64,000 nt of DNA, from assembly GCF_001665535.1 (NCBI RefSeq), contig NZ_LZSQ01000015.1, forward strand, positions 18,957-82,956. Reading direction: 5' to 3'. Made by a program: the position numbers and the translations under genes. Source of the stretch: Mycobacterium sp. 852002-51961_SCH5331710. Lineage in GTDB: Bacteria > Actinomycetota > Actinomycetes > Mycobacteriales > Mycobacteriaceae. The notes under the pieces were generated by a model. That model was not told where the DNA came from and ran no database searches. It saw only the letters and a list, made by a program, of their open reading frames with translations. Shown piece after piece: positions 1-8,415 of the stretch (position 1 is its first letter; every line of letters starts with the position of its first letter).

Positions 1-294
1 GTCACGGCGCCGCTGCTGGGTCTCGCCCAAGGGCTGCAACAGGTTCCGCAGCAGATCATGCAAGCGGCCCAAGGAGCTACGACATCTGCTACCGAGGACC
101 CGAAGCGCCGCGACCGCAAACCCGAGGACGCCGACAAGCGATCCGAGGATCCCGAGGAGCCACCCGAACCCGCGGCCCGGGCAGAGCCAAGCGCCCAGGC
201 CGCACCGCAGGGCGACACATCAGCCCAGCCTCCCGCGCCGCCGGTCGTCGTCGAGCCGCCGCGGCCCGCGCAGACGCGTCCGCAGGCGGGCTAG
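1..294 (+). CDS. C-terminal end of a secreted-type protein (partial)
   Basis: Frame 1 is open from the window edge to a TAG at 292-294, giving at least 97 residues without a start. The visible part opens with a glutamine-rich amphipathic stretch (LAQGLQQVPQQIMQAAQ) and then becomes charged and proline/glutamate-rich, so it is probably disordered. The Gln-rich helix resembles the middle of the PPE-like protein encoded at 1014-2132, and the two genes converge on this one's end, so a third ESX-type substrate is possible. No domain can be named from this fragment. Confidence 0.55.
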   Translation, partial: VTAPLLGLAQGLQQVPQQIMQAAQGATTSATEDPKRRDRKPEDADKRSEDPEEPPEPAARAEPSAQAAPQGDTSAQPPAPPVVVEPPRPAQTRPQAG

Positions 295-296
295 CG

Positions 297-1001
297 CTAC
301 AGGTTGCGAGCGACGTCGTCGTCGCCGGACCTGGACTCCGGCGGGGCGACCGGCGCCGGGCCCGCGCCCGTCTCGCCGCGTTCCGGTCCGGACGCGCCGT
401 CCCACGGGCGGTCGTCGGCGCGCTGCAGCAGCTGGCGGTCCTCGCGACCGTCGCCCTGATCGGCCGGAAGCTGGGCGTCCTCGCGCGGCTGCTGGGCCGT
501 CGGACCCGCCGGGGCACCAGCGCCCGCGGCGGCGGCACCACCGGGCGCGCCGCCGCCGGATGCCGTGCCCGCGGCGCCCTGGCCGGTCGAGGATGGGCCG
601 CCCGCCGACTGGGCGCCCTGCATGGCCTGCTGCATCAGCGAGCCGAACATCCCGGTCTGCCCGCCGAGGGCCTGCGACGGGGCACCGGCCATCTGCCCCA
701 TCTGGCCGGCCTGCTGACCGACCTGACCGAGCATCCCGACGATCTGGCCGACCGACTGCGATCCGACGTCATCGGAGTTTTCGTAGGCGGCCTGCGCGGC
801 GCCCACCTTGCCCGAGAAAGTGTTCTCCTTGGCCGACAGCGCAGCGACGTTGGCGGTCAGCTGAGCGGCCAGGGTCGGCAGCACCGCCGAGATGGTGGCG
901 CTCATCGCGTCCTGTCCCGGCGCGATCGTCGGGATCTCGGGCAGCTCGACCGCCGCCGCGTTCCAGCTGATGCCCTCAGGCTTCCTCAGCGGGCCACCCA
1001 T
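297..1001 (-). CDS. PE/EspF-like ESX secretion-associated protein
   Basis: The predicted protein has 234 residues. The first ~90 form a helical hairpin of the EspC/EspF/PE type and end in Y73-E-N-S-D77, which fits the YxxxD/E type VII secretion signal. The rest (about 95-234) is Gly/Ala/Gln/Met-rich low complexity followed by a charged tail, probably disordered. The gene lies 12 bp downstream of a PPE-like gene on the same strand, so the two products likely pair and are exported together by an ESX system. No ESX core component (EccC, EccD, EsxA/B) lies in the window. The pairing is inferred from motif and order; the exact family name is uncertain. Confidence 0.7.
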   Translation of the reverse strand: MGGPLRKPEGISWNAAAVELPEIPTIAPGQDAMSATISAVLPTLAAQLTANVAALSAKENTFSGKVGAAQAAYENSDDVGSQSVGQIVGMLGQVGQQAGQMGQMAGAPSQALGGQTGMFGSLMQQAMQGAQSAGGPSSTGQGAAGTASGGGAPGGAAAAGAGAPAGPTAQQPREDAQLPADQGDGREDRQLLQRADDRPWDGASGPERGETGAGPAPVAPPESRSGDDDVARNL

Positions 1002-1013
1002 GTGCGCTCCTCG

Positions 1014-2132
1014 TCACCAGTCGTCATCGTCGTCATCATCCAAGTCGTGCTCGAGCGGCGCGGGCACGGCCAGCCCCGCTACGGTGCCGCCGCTGGCACC
1101 GCGCTGCCCCATCATCGGCGCCATCCCGCCCATGCCGCCACCGGCGGCCATCGGGACGGCGCCGCCGGCCGCGGCCGCGCCGGCCGTCGCGCCCTCGCGG
1201 GCGGGTGCGGTGCTGACGGCCTTGCTGCCGACGAGGTTCGCCATCTGCGGCGTCTGCAGCGGTGCACCCCCGGATCCGGGCAGCGACGCCGCGCGCACCA
1301 TGCCCGAACCGCCGCCCGCACCCGAGCCGCCGGCCAGCGGATGATTGGAGAACGACGAGAACGGAAGCCCCGCGGCCCCGAGCGAGTCGGCCTTGCCGCC
1401 CTGGCCGAACAGGGACGTCAGCTGTTGCAGCGGCTGCGAAAGCTGCTGGCCCATCTGCTGCGGCACAGCCATCAGCGACTGGCCGAGCTGCATGGGCAGC
1501 TGCGCGGCCATCGAGCCCATCTGGCTCATCATCTGCATGGCCTGCTGTGAGCCGTCACCTGCCTGCTGCGCGGCATCTTTACTGCTGTCCTGCGCCTCCT
1601 TGCTGCCGGGCACCGGCGGGGCGCCGAACAGCGGGATGCTCGGCGGAACGCCGAGGGTGTTGGCGAGTTCGGTGGTGTTGGCAGTGATGTTGGCGATGTT
1701 CTGCGACAGCCCCATCTTGATCCGGCTCTGCACCAGCTCCTGGGTGTTGCTGAACGGCATCGCCGCGATCGCTTCACACTCCTGCTGGACCTCCTGGGCG
1801 ATCGTGTTGGCCAGCGTCTTCGTCTTCACGACGGTGGCCTCCATCGCGCGCAGCTTGGCGGCGATCGCGGCCGCCTGCGCCGCGTTGGCCTCGTGCCCGC
1901 CGATTATGGTGGTGGCCTCGCCCGCCGCGGCCACCGCGCCCGCGCCCTCCCAGGAGTCGGACAGCTTCATCAGCTGGCCTTGCTGTTCGGGGACCACATT
2001 GCCGCTGATCTTGCCCGCGAGCGCCTCGTAGGACGCCGCGGCGGCGGCCAACGTCTCCTCGTCGACGTTCGGCCAGCCCGGGCCGGTCACGGTCTGACCA
2101 CCGTACGGGCTGGAATCGGGCGTGATGCCCAT
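1014..2132 (-). CDS. PPE/EspE/EspK-like ESX substrate
   Basis: The product has 372 residues. The N-terminal ~130 are alanine-rich helices with a W61-E-G63 motif, the WxG turn of PPE/WXG proteins, and the layout before it (GPGW then an acidic helix) recalls EspK/EspB. A Gln/Met-rich stretch follows at about 200-260, then Gly/Ala-rich sequence, and the protein ends in eight residues of mostly Asp plus Trp. The start at 2132 was chosen because AAGGGGG lies just upstream; the open frame runs 28 codons further but without a good ribosome site. It is probably the first gene of a two-gene unit with the PE-like gene. The order PPE-like then PE-like matches espE-espF rather than ordinary PE-PPE pairs. 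Confidence 0.75.
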   Translation of the reverse strand: MGITPDSSPYGGQTVTGPGWPNVDEETLAAAAASYEALAGKISGNVVPEQQGQLMKLSDSWEGAGAVAAAGEATTIIGGHEANAAQAAAIAAKLRAMEATVVKTKTLANTIAQEVQQECEAIAAMPFSNTQELVQSRIKMGLSQNIANITANTTELANTLGVPPSIPLFGAPPVPGSKEAQDSSKDAAQQAGDGSQQAMQMMSQMGSMAAQLPMQLGQSLMAVPQQMGQQLSQPLQQLTSLFGQGGKADSLGAAGLPFSSFSNHPLAGGSGAGGGSGMVRAASLPGSGGAPLQTPQMANLVGSKAVSTAPAREGATAGAAAAGGAVPMAAGGGMGGMAPMMGQRGASGGTVAGLAVPAPLEHDLDDDDDDDW

Positions 2133-2225
2133 GGCGCGACCCCCTTGATGACACGCTTCGGGTCTCAAACTTACCGTGCCTCGGGTAGCTGTCCGTGCGC
2201 CGATTTCGACCCGCACGACGCGCGA

Positions 2226-3842
2226 TCAGGGCATCCGCACCTCCTCGAGACGGCCGCCGGATAGCCGGAGCCACCGCTGCACGCCGATCTCGGTGAGAAA
2301 CCGCTCGTCGTGGCTGACGACGATGAACGCGCCGCGGTACGCGTTCAGGGCGGCCTCGAGTTGCCCGACGCTGACGAGGTCGAGGTTGTTGGTGGGCTCG
2401 TCGAGCAGGAGCAGTTCGGGTGCCGGTTCGGCGAACAACACGCAAGCCAGCGTCGCGCGAAGTCGTTCACCGCCGGACAGCGCGCTCACCGGCAGATGGA
2501 TGCGGTCGCCGTGGAAGAGGAATTGCGCCAGCAGATGCATGCGGCGCGTGTGCGAGAGGCTCGGTGCGGAGGCGGCCAGACTCTCGGCGACCGTGTCGCG
2601 CGGATCGAGCAGGTCGAGCCGCTGCGACAGGTACGCGATGCGACCGCCACTGCGAGCCACCGTTCCGCCGTCCGGTTCCAGGTCTGCGGTCACGATGCGC
2701 AACAGCGTCGACTTGCCCGTCCCGTTCGGACCGGTGAGCGCGATGCGCTCGGGGCCGCGCACCGACAGATCGACGCCGTCGAGGATTGGCCGGTCACGCA
2801 CCAGGAGACGTAACCCTTCGGCGGTGAGCACATCTCGGCCGGCGGGAACGGCGGTCTCGGGCAGATCGAGCACGAGGGTGTCGTGGTCTCGCACCGCGCG
2901 TTCGGCCTCTTGCAGACGGTCTCTTGCGTCGTCGACGCGTGCCGCACCGACCCGGTCGACGCGGCCCGCCGACTCCTGCGCACGCCGCTTCTGCGCTCCG
3001 GCAACGATTTTCGGCAGTCCGGCGTCCTTGATGTTGCGGGCCGCCGTACCGGCTCGCCGCGCCGCCCGCTCGCGGGCCTGTTGTTTCTCCCGCTTCTCAC
3101 GCTTGAGGAGCTGTTGGGCGCTGCGCACACTGCTCTCGGCGACGCGTTGCTCGAGCTCGACCGCTTCGGTGTACATCGTGAAATTGCCACCGTACGAGCG
3201 GAGTTCGCCCCGGTACAGCTCCACGATCCGGTCCATTCGGTCGAGCAGCAGCCGGTCGTGGCTGACCACGAGTAGACAACCGGCGAAGTCGTCGAGCGCG
3301 TCGTAGAGCCGATGCCGCGCGTCGAGGTCGAGGTTGTTGGTCGGCTCGTCGAGCAGGAGTACGTCGGGGCGGCTCAGCAGCTGGGCGGCGATGCCGATGC
3401 TCACGATCTCGCCGCCCGACAGCGTGTCGAGCCGACGGTCGAGCGCGATATGGCTCAGGCCGAGGCGATCCAGCTGGGCCCGCGCACGTTCCTCGACGTC
3501 CCAGTCGTCGCCGATCGTGGCGAAGACGTCCTCGTCGGATTTGCCGTCGGCGAGGGCGTCGAGCGCCTCGATCACGGGTGCGACGCCCATGAGCTCGGCG
3601 ACGGTGCGATGCGCGATGTAGGGCAGAGACTGCGGCAGATATCCAAGCCGGCCGTCGACGGTGACGGAGCCCGACGTCGGCGTCAGCTCCGCAGCGATGA
3701 GCTTGAGCAACGCGCTCTTCCCCGCACCGTTGGGGGCGATTAGACCGGTTCGGCCCTCGCCGACGGTGAAGGACAGCCCGGCGAACAGCAGCGTGTCATC
3801 GGGCCACGCGAAAGACAGATCTGAACAGACGATGGAAGACAT
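2226..3842 (-). CDS. ABC-F family ATPase
   Basis: This 538-residue protein has two ABC cassettes and no membrane segments. Cassette 1 carries APNGAGKS near residue 36, LSGGE and LLLDEPTNNLD. A basic linker at about 225-290 (KREKREKQQARER, then GLPKIVAGAQKRR) is followed by cassette 2 with GPNGTGKS, LSGGERLR and LLLDEPTNNLD. ABC-F proteins act on the ribosome in translation control or antibiotic protection; the arginine/lysine-rich linker is of the sort that enters the ribosome. I cannot tell a resistance factor from a housekeeping member. The ATG at 3842 fits family N-termini, and a GTG extension at 3899 is less likely. The start codon sits in one arm of a 14-bp inverted repeat (see 3835-3928), which suggests leader-controlled translation. 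Confidence 0.88.
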   Translation of the reverse strand: MSSIVCSDLSFAWPDDTLLFAGLSFTVGEGRTGLIAPNGAGKSALLKLIAAELTPTSGSVTVDGRLGYLPQSLPYIAHRTVAELMGVAPVIEALDALADGKSDEDVFATIGDDWDVEERARAQLDRLGLSHIALDRRLDTLSGGEIVSIGIAAQLLSRPDVLLLDEPTNNLDLDARHRLYDALDDFAGCLLVVSHDRLLLDRMDRIVELYRGELRSYGGNFTMYTEAVELEQRVAESSVRSAQQLLKREKREKQQARERAARRAGTAARNIKDAGLPKIVAGAQKRRAQESAGRVDRVGAARVDDARDRLQEAERAVRDHDTLVLDLPETAVPAGRDVLTAEGLRLLVRDRPILDGVDLSVRGPERIALTGPNGTGKSTLLRIVTADLEPDGGTVARSGGRIAYLSQRLDLLDPRDTVAESLAASAPSLSHTRRMHLLAQFLFHGDRIHLPVSALSGGERLRATLACVLFAEPAPELLLLDEPTNNLDLVSVGQLEAALNAYRGAFIVVSHDERFLTEIGVQRWLRLSGGRLEEVRMP

Positions 3843-3928
3843 GTGAGTGATCTCTTCGTGAATCGCACGGAAGCAGGGACGGTCGGATCCGGGCAGCACC
3901 CGGAGACGTCGTCAACTCACATGTCTTC
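3835..3928 (-). promoter_or_regulatory. ABC-F leader: inverted repeat hiding the start codon
   Basis: Two perfect 14-bp arms lie at 3915-3928 and 3835-3848, 66 nt apart. Read on the minus strand, the 5' arm is GAAGACATGTGAGT and the 3' arm is ACTCACATGTCTTC, the latter containing the ABC-F start codon (3842-3840). A TACCCT hexamer at 3934-3929 lies six bases before an ATG-TGA in the 5' arm, so transcription could begin at a start-stop dipeptide-less ORF. A SD-like GAAGAGA lies between the arms. The arrangement resembles ribosome-mediated attenuators of antibiotic-inducible ribosome-protection genes. The function is inferred. Confidence 0.5.
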
Positions 3929-3943
3929 AGGGTAGGTGTGCGG

Positions 3944-5008
3944 TCAAGCGGTTAAATACCGGCGCAACACGTCGGTCGCGGCGGTGATCTTCGCGGTCTC
4001 GACGCGCTCGTCGACACGGTGCGCAAGGTTCGGGTCGCCGGGCCCGTAGTTGACCGCCGGAATGCCGAGCGCGGCGAATCGGGACACGTCCGTCCACCCG
4101 TACTTGGCCCGGACCTGGCCCCCGGCGGCCTTTACCAGCGCCGCCGCGGCGGGTTTGGTCAGCCCGGGCAGCGCCCCGGCCGCCGCGTCGGTCAGTTCGA
4201 TCTCGACGTCGAGGCCATCGAACACGTCGCGAACGTGGTGCAGCGCCTCGTCGACGCCGCGGTCGGGCGCGAACCGGAAATTCACCGTCACCGATGCCGC
4301 ATCGGGGATGACGTTGCCCGCGATGCCGCCGTCGATGCGCACGGCGGAAAGGCCTTCGCGGTAGGTGCAGCCGTCGATCTCCACACTGCGGGGCTGATAC
4401 GACGACAGTCGGTCCAGCACCGCGCCGAGCTTGTGAATGGCGTTGTCGCCCAACCACGATCGCGCCGAGTGGGCGCGGGTGCCGGTGGCGCTGATCACGA
4501 CCCGCAGCGTGCCCTGGCAGCCGGCCTCGATGTAGCCGCCGGACGGTTCGCCGAGGATCGCCACGTCGGCCTGCAGCCAGTCGGGCAATTCCTTCTCGAT
4601 GCGGTTCAATCCGTTGGCGGACGCCTCGATCTCCTCGCAGTCGTACATCACCAGCGTGATGTCGTGCGTCGGTTCGGCGACGGTGGCGGCCAGGTGCAGA
4701 AACACCGCGTCACCGGATTTCATGTCGGAGGTGCCGCAGCCGTGCAACTCGCCGTCGACGAGGCGGCTCGGCAGGTTGTCGGCGACGGGCACGGTGTCGA
4801 GGTGGCCTGCGAGCAGAACCCGCGACGGCAGGCCGAGGTTCGTGCGGGCCAGCACGGCGTCGGCGTTGCGGAGGACTTCGAAGTTCGTCTGTTCCCGCAG
4901 CGCGGCCTCGACCTCGTCGGCGATGCGCTTCTCGTGGCGCGACTCGCTGGGGATGTCCACCAGCGCAGCGGTCAGCGCGATCGGATCACCGTGCAAATCG
5001 AGGCCCAC
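3944..5008 (-). CDS. dapE: Succinyl-diaminopimelate desuccinylase
   Basis: This M20-family zinc amidohydrolase (354 aa) removes succinate from N-succinyl-LL-2,6-diaminopimelate in the lysine/meso-DAP pathway that feeds peptidoglycan. Visible metal and catalytic sites are GHLDTVP (H69, D71), the DMKSGDA loop near residue 99, DCEE near 131 and the late [11 protein letters not shown] histidine. The length matches mycobacterial DapE. The start GTG at 5008 gives the expected N-terminus (xLDLHGDPI); longer readings run into the divergent dapD gene. A TAACGT hexamer seven bases upstream fits a leaderless transcript. DapD, encoded 24 bp away on the other strand, acts earlier in the same pathway. Confidence 0.95.
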   Translation of the reverse strand: MGLDLHGDPIALTAALVDIPSESRHEKRIADEVEAALREQTNFEVLRNADAVLARTNLGLPSRVLLAGHLDTVPVADNLPSRLVDGELHGCGTSDMKSGDAVFLHLAATVAEPTHDITLVMYDCEEIEASANGLNRIEKELPDWLQADVAILGEPSGGYIEAGCQGTLRVVISATGTRAHSARSWLGDNAIHKLGAVLDRLSSYQPRSVEIDGCTYREGLSAVRIDGGIAGNVIPDAASVTVNFRFAPDRGVDEALHHVRDVFDGLDVEIELTDAAAGALPGLTKPAAAALVKAAGGQVRAKYGWTDVSRFAALGIPAVNYGPGDPNLAHRVDERVETAKITAATDVLRRYLTA

Positions 5009-5032
5009 ACGGCTGACGTTAGTCTTATCCGC
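5009..5032. promoter_or_regulatory. Divergent dapE/dapD core promoter
   Basis: Only 24 bp separate the two start codons. On the minus strand TAACGT (5021-5016) lies seven bases before the dapE GTG. On the plus strand TAGTCT (5020-5025) lies seven bases before the dapD GTG. The two -10-like hexamers share T5020-A5021, so both genes may be read as leaderless transcripts from one partly symmetric element, and polymerase could occupy only one direction at a time. Start sites are inferred from sequence. Confidence 0.5.
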
Positions 5033-5977
5033 GTGACTTCTGCTGCAGGTATCGGGCTGGCGACGATCGCCGCCGACGGATCGGTCCTCGACACATGGTT
5101 CCCGGCACCCGAACTCGGCGGCGACGGCCCGTCGGGCACGACCCGGCTGTCGGTGGCCGAGGTACCCGAGGAGTTGGGCGCGCTGACCGGGCGCGACGAG
5201 GATCGCAGCGTCGACATCGTGGCGGTGCGGACGGTGATCTCGTCGCTGGACGACAAGGCCGCCGACGCCTACGACGCCTATCTGCGGTTGCACTTGCTCT
5301 CGCACCGGCTGGTCGCGCCGCACGGCCTGAACGCCGATGGCTTTTTCGGCGTGCTGACCAACGTCGTGTGGACGAACCACGGCCCGTGCGCGGTCCCCGA
5401 CTTCGAGACCGTGCGGGCGCGGCTGCGCAAGCGCGGCCCCGTGACGGTCTACGGAGTGGACAAGTTCCCGCGGATGGTCGACTACGTGTTGCCGACCGGC
5501 GTACGGGTGGCCGATGCCGACCGGGTGCGCCTGGGCGCGCATCTGGCCGAGGGCACCACCGTCATGCACGAGGGCTTCGTCAACTACAACGCGGGCACGC
5601 TCGGCAGCTCGATGGTCGAGGGGCGCATCTCGGCGGGCGTGGTGGTCGGCGACGGATCCGACGTCGGCGGCGGCGCGTCGATCATGGGCACGCTCTCGGG
5701 CGGTGGCACCGAGGTGATCTCGATCGGCAAGCGGTGCCTGCTCGGCGCCAATGCGGGCCTTGGCATTTCGCTCGGCGACGACTGTGTCATCGAGGCGGGG
5801 TTGTACGTCACCGCGGGCACCAAGGTGCAGACCGGCGACGGCAAGACCGTCAAGGCGCGGGAACTCTCGGGCGCCAACAATCTGTTGTTCCGGCGCAATT
5901 CGCTGTCGGGCGCCGTCGAGGTGGTCAAGCGCGACGGCACCGGCATCACGCTGAACGAGGCCCTGCACCAGAACTGA
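5033..5977 (+). CDS. dapD: Tetrahydrodipicolinate N-succinyltransferase
   Basis: The 314-residue product is the actinobacterial-type DapD, which succinylates tetrahydrodipicolinate using succinyl-CoA and acts upstream of DapC and DapE in DAP/lysine synthesis. It has an N-terminal alpha/beta region to about residue 150 and then a left-handed beta-helix of hexapeptide repeats (for example [41 protein letters not shown]), so a trimer is expected. The motif NYNAGTLG near residue 185 and the conserved MVEGRIS segment match the M. tuberculosis enzyme closely. The start is GTG at 5033; the open frame extends far upstream only as antisense of dapE. Confidence 0.95.
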   Translation: MTSAAGIGLATIAADGSVLDTWFPAPELGGDGPSGTTRLSVAEVPEELGALTGRDEDRSVDIVAVRTVISSLDDKAADAYDAYLRLHLLSHRLVAPHGLNADGFFGVLTNVVWTNHGPCAVPDFETVRARLRKRGPVTVYGVDKFPRMVDYVLPTGVRVADADRVRLGAHLAEGTTVMHEGFVNYNAGTLGSSMVEGRISAGVVVGDGSDVGGGASIMGTLSGGGTEVISIGKRCLLGANAGLGISLGDDCVIEAGLYVTAGTKVQTGDGKTVKARELSGANNLLFRRNSLSGAVEVVKRDGTGITLNEALHQN

Positions 5978-6005
5978 CTGGGCTTCCGCTCTGCCGCGAG
6001 CGGGC

Positions 6006-6599
6006 TCAATCCGCCGCGGCGTTGGGCTTCAGCGGCGGACAGCGCCCATCGACCGCGGCCAGCTCGAAGTGCCAGATTTCGTTGGCGTAGACCTGGCACA
6101 GGCCGAACTCTCGACCGTTGGCGATGAGCCACTTGTCCGCCTCGACGGGACCGATATCGACGGCCTGACCGGTGACGTGCTTCGACTTCTCCGGCGATGC
6201 CACGAATTCCCGTGCGGCTCCGACGCTTCCGTACCTGATGACACCGTCGGCGAACAGTCTTTCTTGGAAACCCTTCGATCGCCACCCCGACGAGATGCGC
6301 ATCTCGATGCCGTCACTCTCGGCGTGGCGGGCCGCCTCCTGAACCGCCTCGCGCAGCGCCGGGTCCAGCCACTCCACGATCGGATCGCTGCTGTCGAACG
6401 GGCTGAGCATGCGACCGTCGGGCAGCCAACCGCCGACGGTGTCCTGCGCTGCCGGTCCGAGCGTCATGGGTTCCTGGCCGAAAAGGGGGGCCGGCGCCGG
6501 AGGCGGCGCGGCCGTACCGCACGCCGCGATTGCGCACACCGAAACCGCCGCGAGCGTGCACATGAGGCTGAGTTTTCGCGGCGTGTCGTGTACAAACAC
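6006..6599 (-). CDS. Exported M15-type D-Ala-D-Ala carboxypeptidase-like lipoprotein
   Basis: The product has 197 residues from GTG 6599, or 185 from ATG 6563. A signal peptide ends in the lipobox IAAC, so it is probably a lipoprotein. The M15 zinc-site signatures are present: [13 protein letters not shown] (SxHxxGxAxD) and EIWHFE (ExxH), so it likely trims or hydrolyses peptidoglycan stem peptides outside the membrane. The GTG start is preferred because it supplies the basic residues (PRK) that the shorter form lacks. Oddly, the start and the signal-peptide codons lie inside a 62-bp repeat (6550-6611) also found at 16762-16823. It converges with dapD. Confidence 0.8.
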   Translation of the reverse strand: MFVHDTPRKLSLMCTLAAVSVCAIAACGTAAPPPAPAPLFGQEPMTLGPAAQDTVGGWLPDGRMLSPFDSSDPIVEWLDPALREAVQEAARHAESDGIEMRISSGWRSKGFQERLFADGVIRYGSVGAAREFVASPEKSKHVTGQAVDIGPVEADKWLIANGREFGLCQVYANEIWHFELAAVDGRCPPLKPNAAAD

Positions 6600-6611
6600 G
6601 CACGCTCGCGC
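6550..6611. repeat. 62-bp dispersed palindromic element, copy 1
   Basis: The element begins GCGAGCGTGCA, has a 16-bp variable middle, and ends in a 35-bp block containing GGCGTGTCGTGT and AAACACGCACGCTCGC. Its ends are inverted (GCGAGCGTGC/GCACGCTCGC) and an inner CGTGT/ACACG pair exists, so long stem-loops are possible on both strands. A second copy of identical length lies at 16762-16823; the last 35 bp differ at one base between copies. This copy lies 18 bp downstream of the VOC gene stop and overlaps the 5' end of the M15 lipoprotein gene. Confidence 0.75.
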
Positions 6612-6628
6612 CAATGGGGGCCGAGGGG

Positions 6629-6976
6629 TCAATCTTCGGCGGCCAAGGAGAATTCGTTGCCCTCGGGATCGGCGAGCACAACCCAGGTTTCGTCGCCCTG
6701 GCCGATGTCGACGTGCCGGGCGCCGAGGGCGACGACGCGCTCGACCTCGGCCTGCTGGTCGTCGGGTCGAAAGTCGAAGTGGATGCGGTTCTTGACGACC
6801 TTCTCGTCGGGCACCGCGAGGAACAGCCAGTTCGGGCCCGCACCCGGCGGCGCGTGCAGCACGACATCGCCGTCGGCGTCGACGTCGTGGGGCCAGCCCA
6901 GCACCTGCGACCACCACTTGCCCAGCGCTGAGGCATCGTGGGCGTCGATGCAGATCTCGTCGAACTCGAGCGTCAC
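6629..6976 (-). CDS. VOC/glyoxalase-fold protein
   Basis: This 115-residue protein has the paired beta-alpha-beta-beta-beta layout of the vicinal oxygen chelate superfamily: ICIDAHDASALGKWW at the N-terminus and the typical end DPEGNEFSL. Conserved RIHFDF supplies a metal-site histidine and the final Glu of DPEGNEF a second. Many short mycobacterial members have no known substrate, and none can be assigned here. Its GTG overlaps the fadD36 stop in GTGA, so the two genes are translationally coupled. Confidence 0.8.
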   Translation of the reverse strand: MTLEFDEICIDAHDASALGKWWSQVLGWPHDVDADGDVVLHAPPGAGPNWLFLAVPDEKVVKNRIHFDFRPDDQQAEVERVVALGARHVDIGQGDETWVVLADPEGNEFSLAAED

Positions 6977-8373
6977 CGTGACAGCTCCTTCTTGAGCACC
7001 TTGCCCATCGCGTTGCGGGGCAGCGAGTCGACCAGCCGCACCTCGCGTGGCCGCTTGTGTACCGAAAGCTGTTGCGCCACAAACTCAATCAACTCATCAG
7101 GGCTGGCATCGCCGACGACGAACGCGACGATGCGCTGGCCGAGGTCGTCGTCGGGCACGCCGACCACCGCCACCTCGCGCACGCCGGGGTGCCCCAGCAT
7201 CGCGGTCTCGATCTCCCCCGCCCCGACCCGGAAGCCGCCGGTCTTGATCAGGTCGACGGACTCGCGTCCGACGATGCGGTGCATGCCGTCGGAGTCGATC
7301 ACCGCGACATCGCCGGTGCGGTACCAACCGTCGGCGTCGAGCACCTCGGCGGTCGCGTCGGGCCGGTTGAGATAGCCGTCGAACAGAGTCGCGCCGCGAA
7401 CGTGAAGTTGGCCAATGGTTTCCCCGTCGTGCGGGACCGCGGCACCGTGCTCGTCGACCAACCGCGTCTCGATACCGCTCAACGGCAGACCCACCCAGCC
7501 CGGTCTGCGCTCACCATCGGCGCGGGTGCTGATCGTGATCAGCGACTCCGTCGAACCGTAGCGTTCGATCGGCCGGTGCCCGGTCCGCTCGGCCAACTTG
7601 TCGAACACCGGCACCGGCAGCGGGGCGCTGCCCGAGACCAGCAGCCGCGCCGACTTCAGCGCGGCGGCGGATTCCGCGTCGTCGGCCACCCGAGACCACA
7701 CCGTCGGAACCCCGAAGTACAGCGACCCGCCAGCGGCCGCGTAATCCTGCGGGCGCGGTTTACCGATGTGCACGAACCGATTTCCAATGCGCAGCGAACC
7801 GAGCAGGCCGAGGATCAACCCGTGCACGTGGTACAGCGGCAGCCCGTGCACCAGGATGTCGCCGGGCGTCCACTGCCACGCCTCGGCGAGCGCGTCGATG
7901 TCGGCGGCGATCGCGCGGCGGCTGATAGAGACGCCCTTGGGCGGGCCGGTCGTGCCGGAGGTGTAGATGATCAGCGCGGGCGACTCGTCGGCGGGTTCGG
8001 CGTAGCGGTGCCACGAGCGCGCGTGCAGCCGGGCCGGGACGTGCTGCAGACCCTCGGTCTCGTCCGGCTTCTCCCCCAGCCACGCCTGCGCGCCCGAGTC
8101 GGTGAGGATATGCCTACGCTCGGCGGCGCCGACGTCGGCGGGCACCGGCACAACGGGCACACCGGCGATCAGACACCCCGTCACCGCCAGCACCGTCTGC
8201 ACCGTCGGCGTGGCCAGCACGGCGACCCGCTGCGCACCGGCGACGCGTTCGGCCACCGAGGTCGCCGCACCCACCAGATCGCTGCGCGACAACCGCGCCC
8301 CGTCGATGCGGACAGCGTCCTCGATGTCGGCGCCACCCGCGACGGCGGCGGGGTTCAACGAAGCCAGCAGCAT
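6973..8373 (-). CDS. fadD36: Acyl-CoA synthetase FadD36-like
   Basis: This 466-residue adenylate-forming enzyme activates a carboxylic acid with ATP and CoA. The P-loop-like YTSGTTGPPKG lies near residue 150, then RYGSTE, the YRTGD motif and a C-terminal lysine (GKVLKK) that completes adenylation. It is shorter than typical FadD proteins (~500-580) because the N-terminal domain is compact, as in Rv1193. The ATG at 8373 was chosen because the protein then begins MLLASLNP as in its relatives; TAACCT lies eight bases upstream, suggesting a leaderless mRNA. Its real fatty or branched-chain substrate is not visible. It is followed by a coupled VOC gene and faces a divergent Nudix gene. Confidence 0.88.
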   Translation of the reverse strand: MLLASLNPAAVAGGADIEDAVRIDGARLSRSDLVGAATSVAERVAGAQRVAVLATPTVQTVLAVTGCLIAGVPVVPVPADVGAAERRHILTDSGAQAWLGEKPDETEGLQHVPARLHARSWHRYAEPADESPALIIYTSGTTGPPKGVSISRRAIAADIDALAEAWQWTPGDILVHGLPLYHVHGLILGLLGSLRIGNRFVHIGKPRPQDYAAAGGSLYFGVPTVWSRVADDAESAAALKSARLLVSGSAPLPVPVFDKLAERTGHRPIERYGSTESLITISTRADGERRPGWVGLPLSGIETRLVDEHGAAVPHDGETIGQLHVRGATLFDGYLNRPDATAEVLDADGWYRTGDVAVIDSDGMHRIVGRESVDLIKTGGFRVGAGEIETAMLGHPGVREVAVVGVPDDDLGQRIVAFVVGDASPDELIEFVAQQLSVHKRPREVRLVDSLPRNAMGKVLKKELSR

Positions 8374-8415
8374 AAGCAGCGAGGTTACCCACATCGGCTC
8401 GGCGATACTGGGCGC

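Noticed and set aside
4019..5032. Long plus-strand open frame upstream of and in frame with dapD
   Set aside because: It is antisense to the fully conserved dapE gene and shows no domain. High GC keeps the complementary strand open; DapD homology begins only at 5033.
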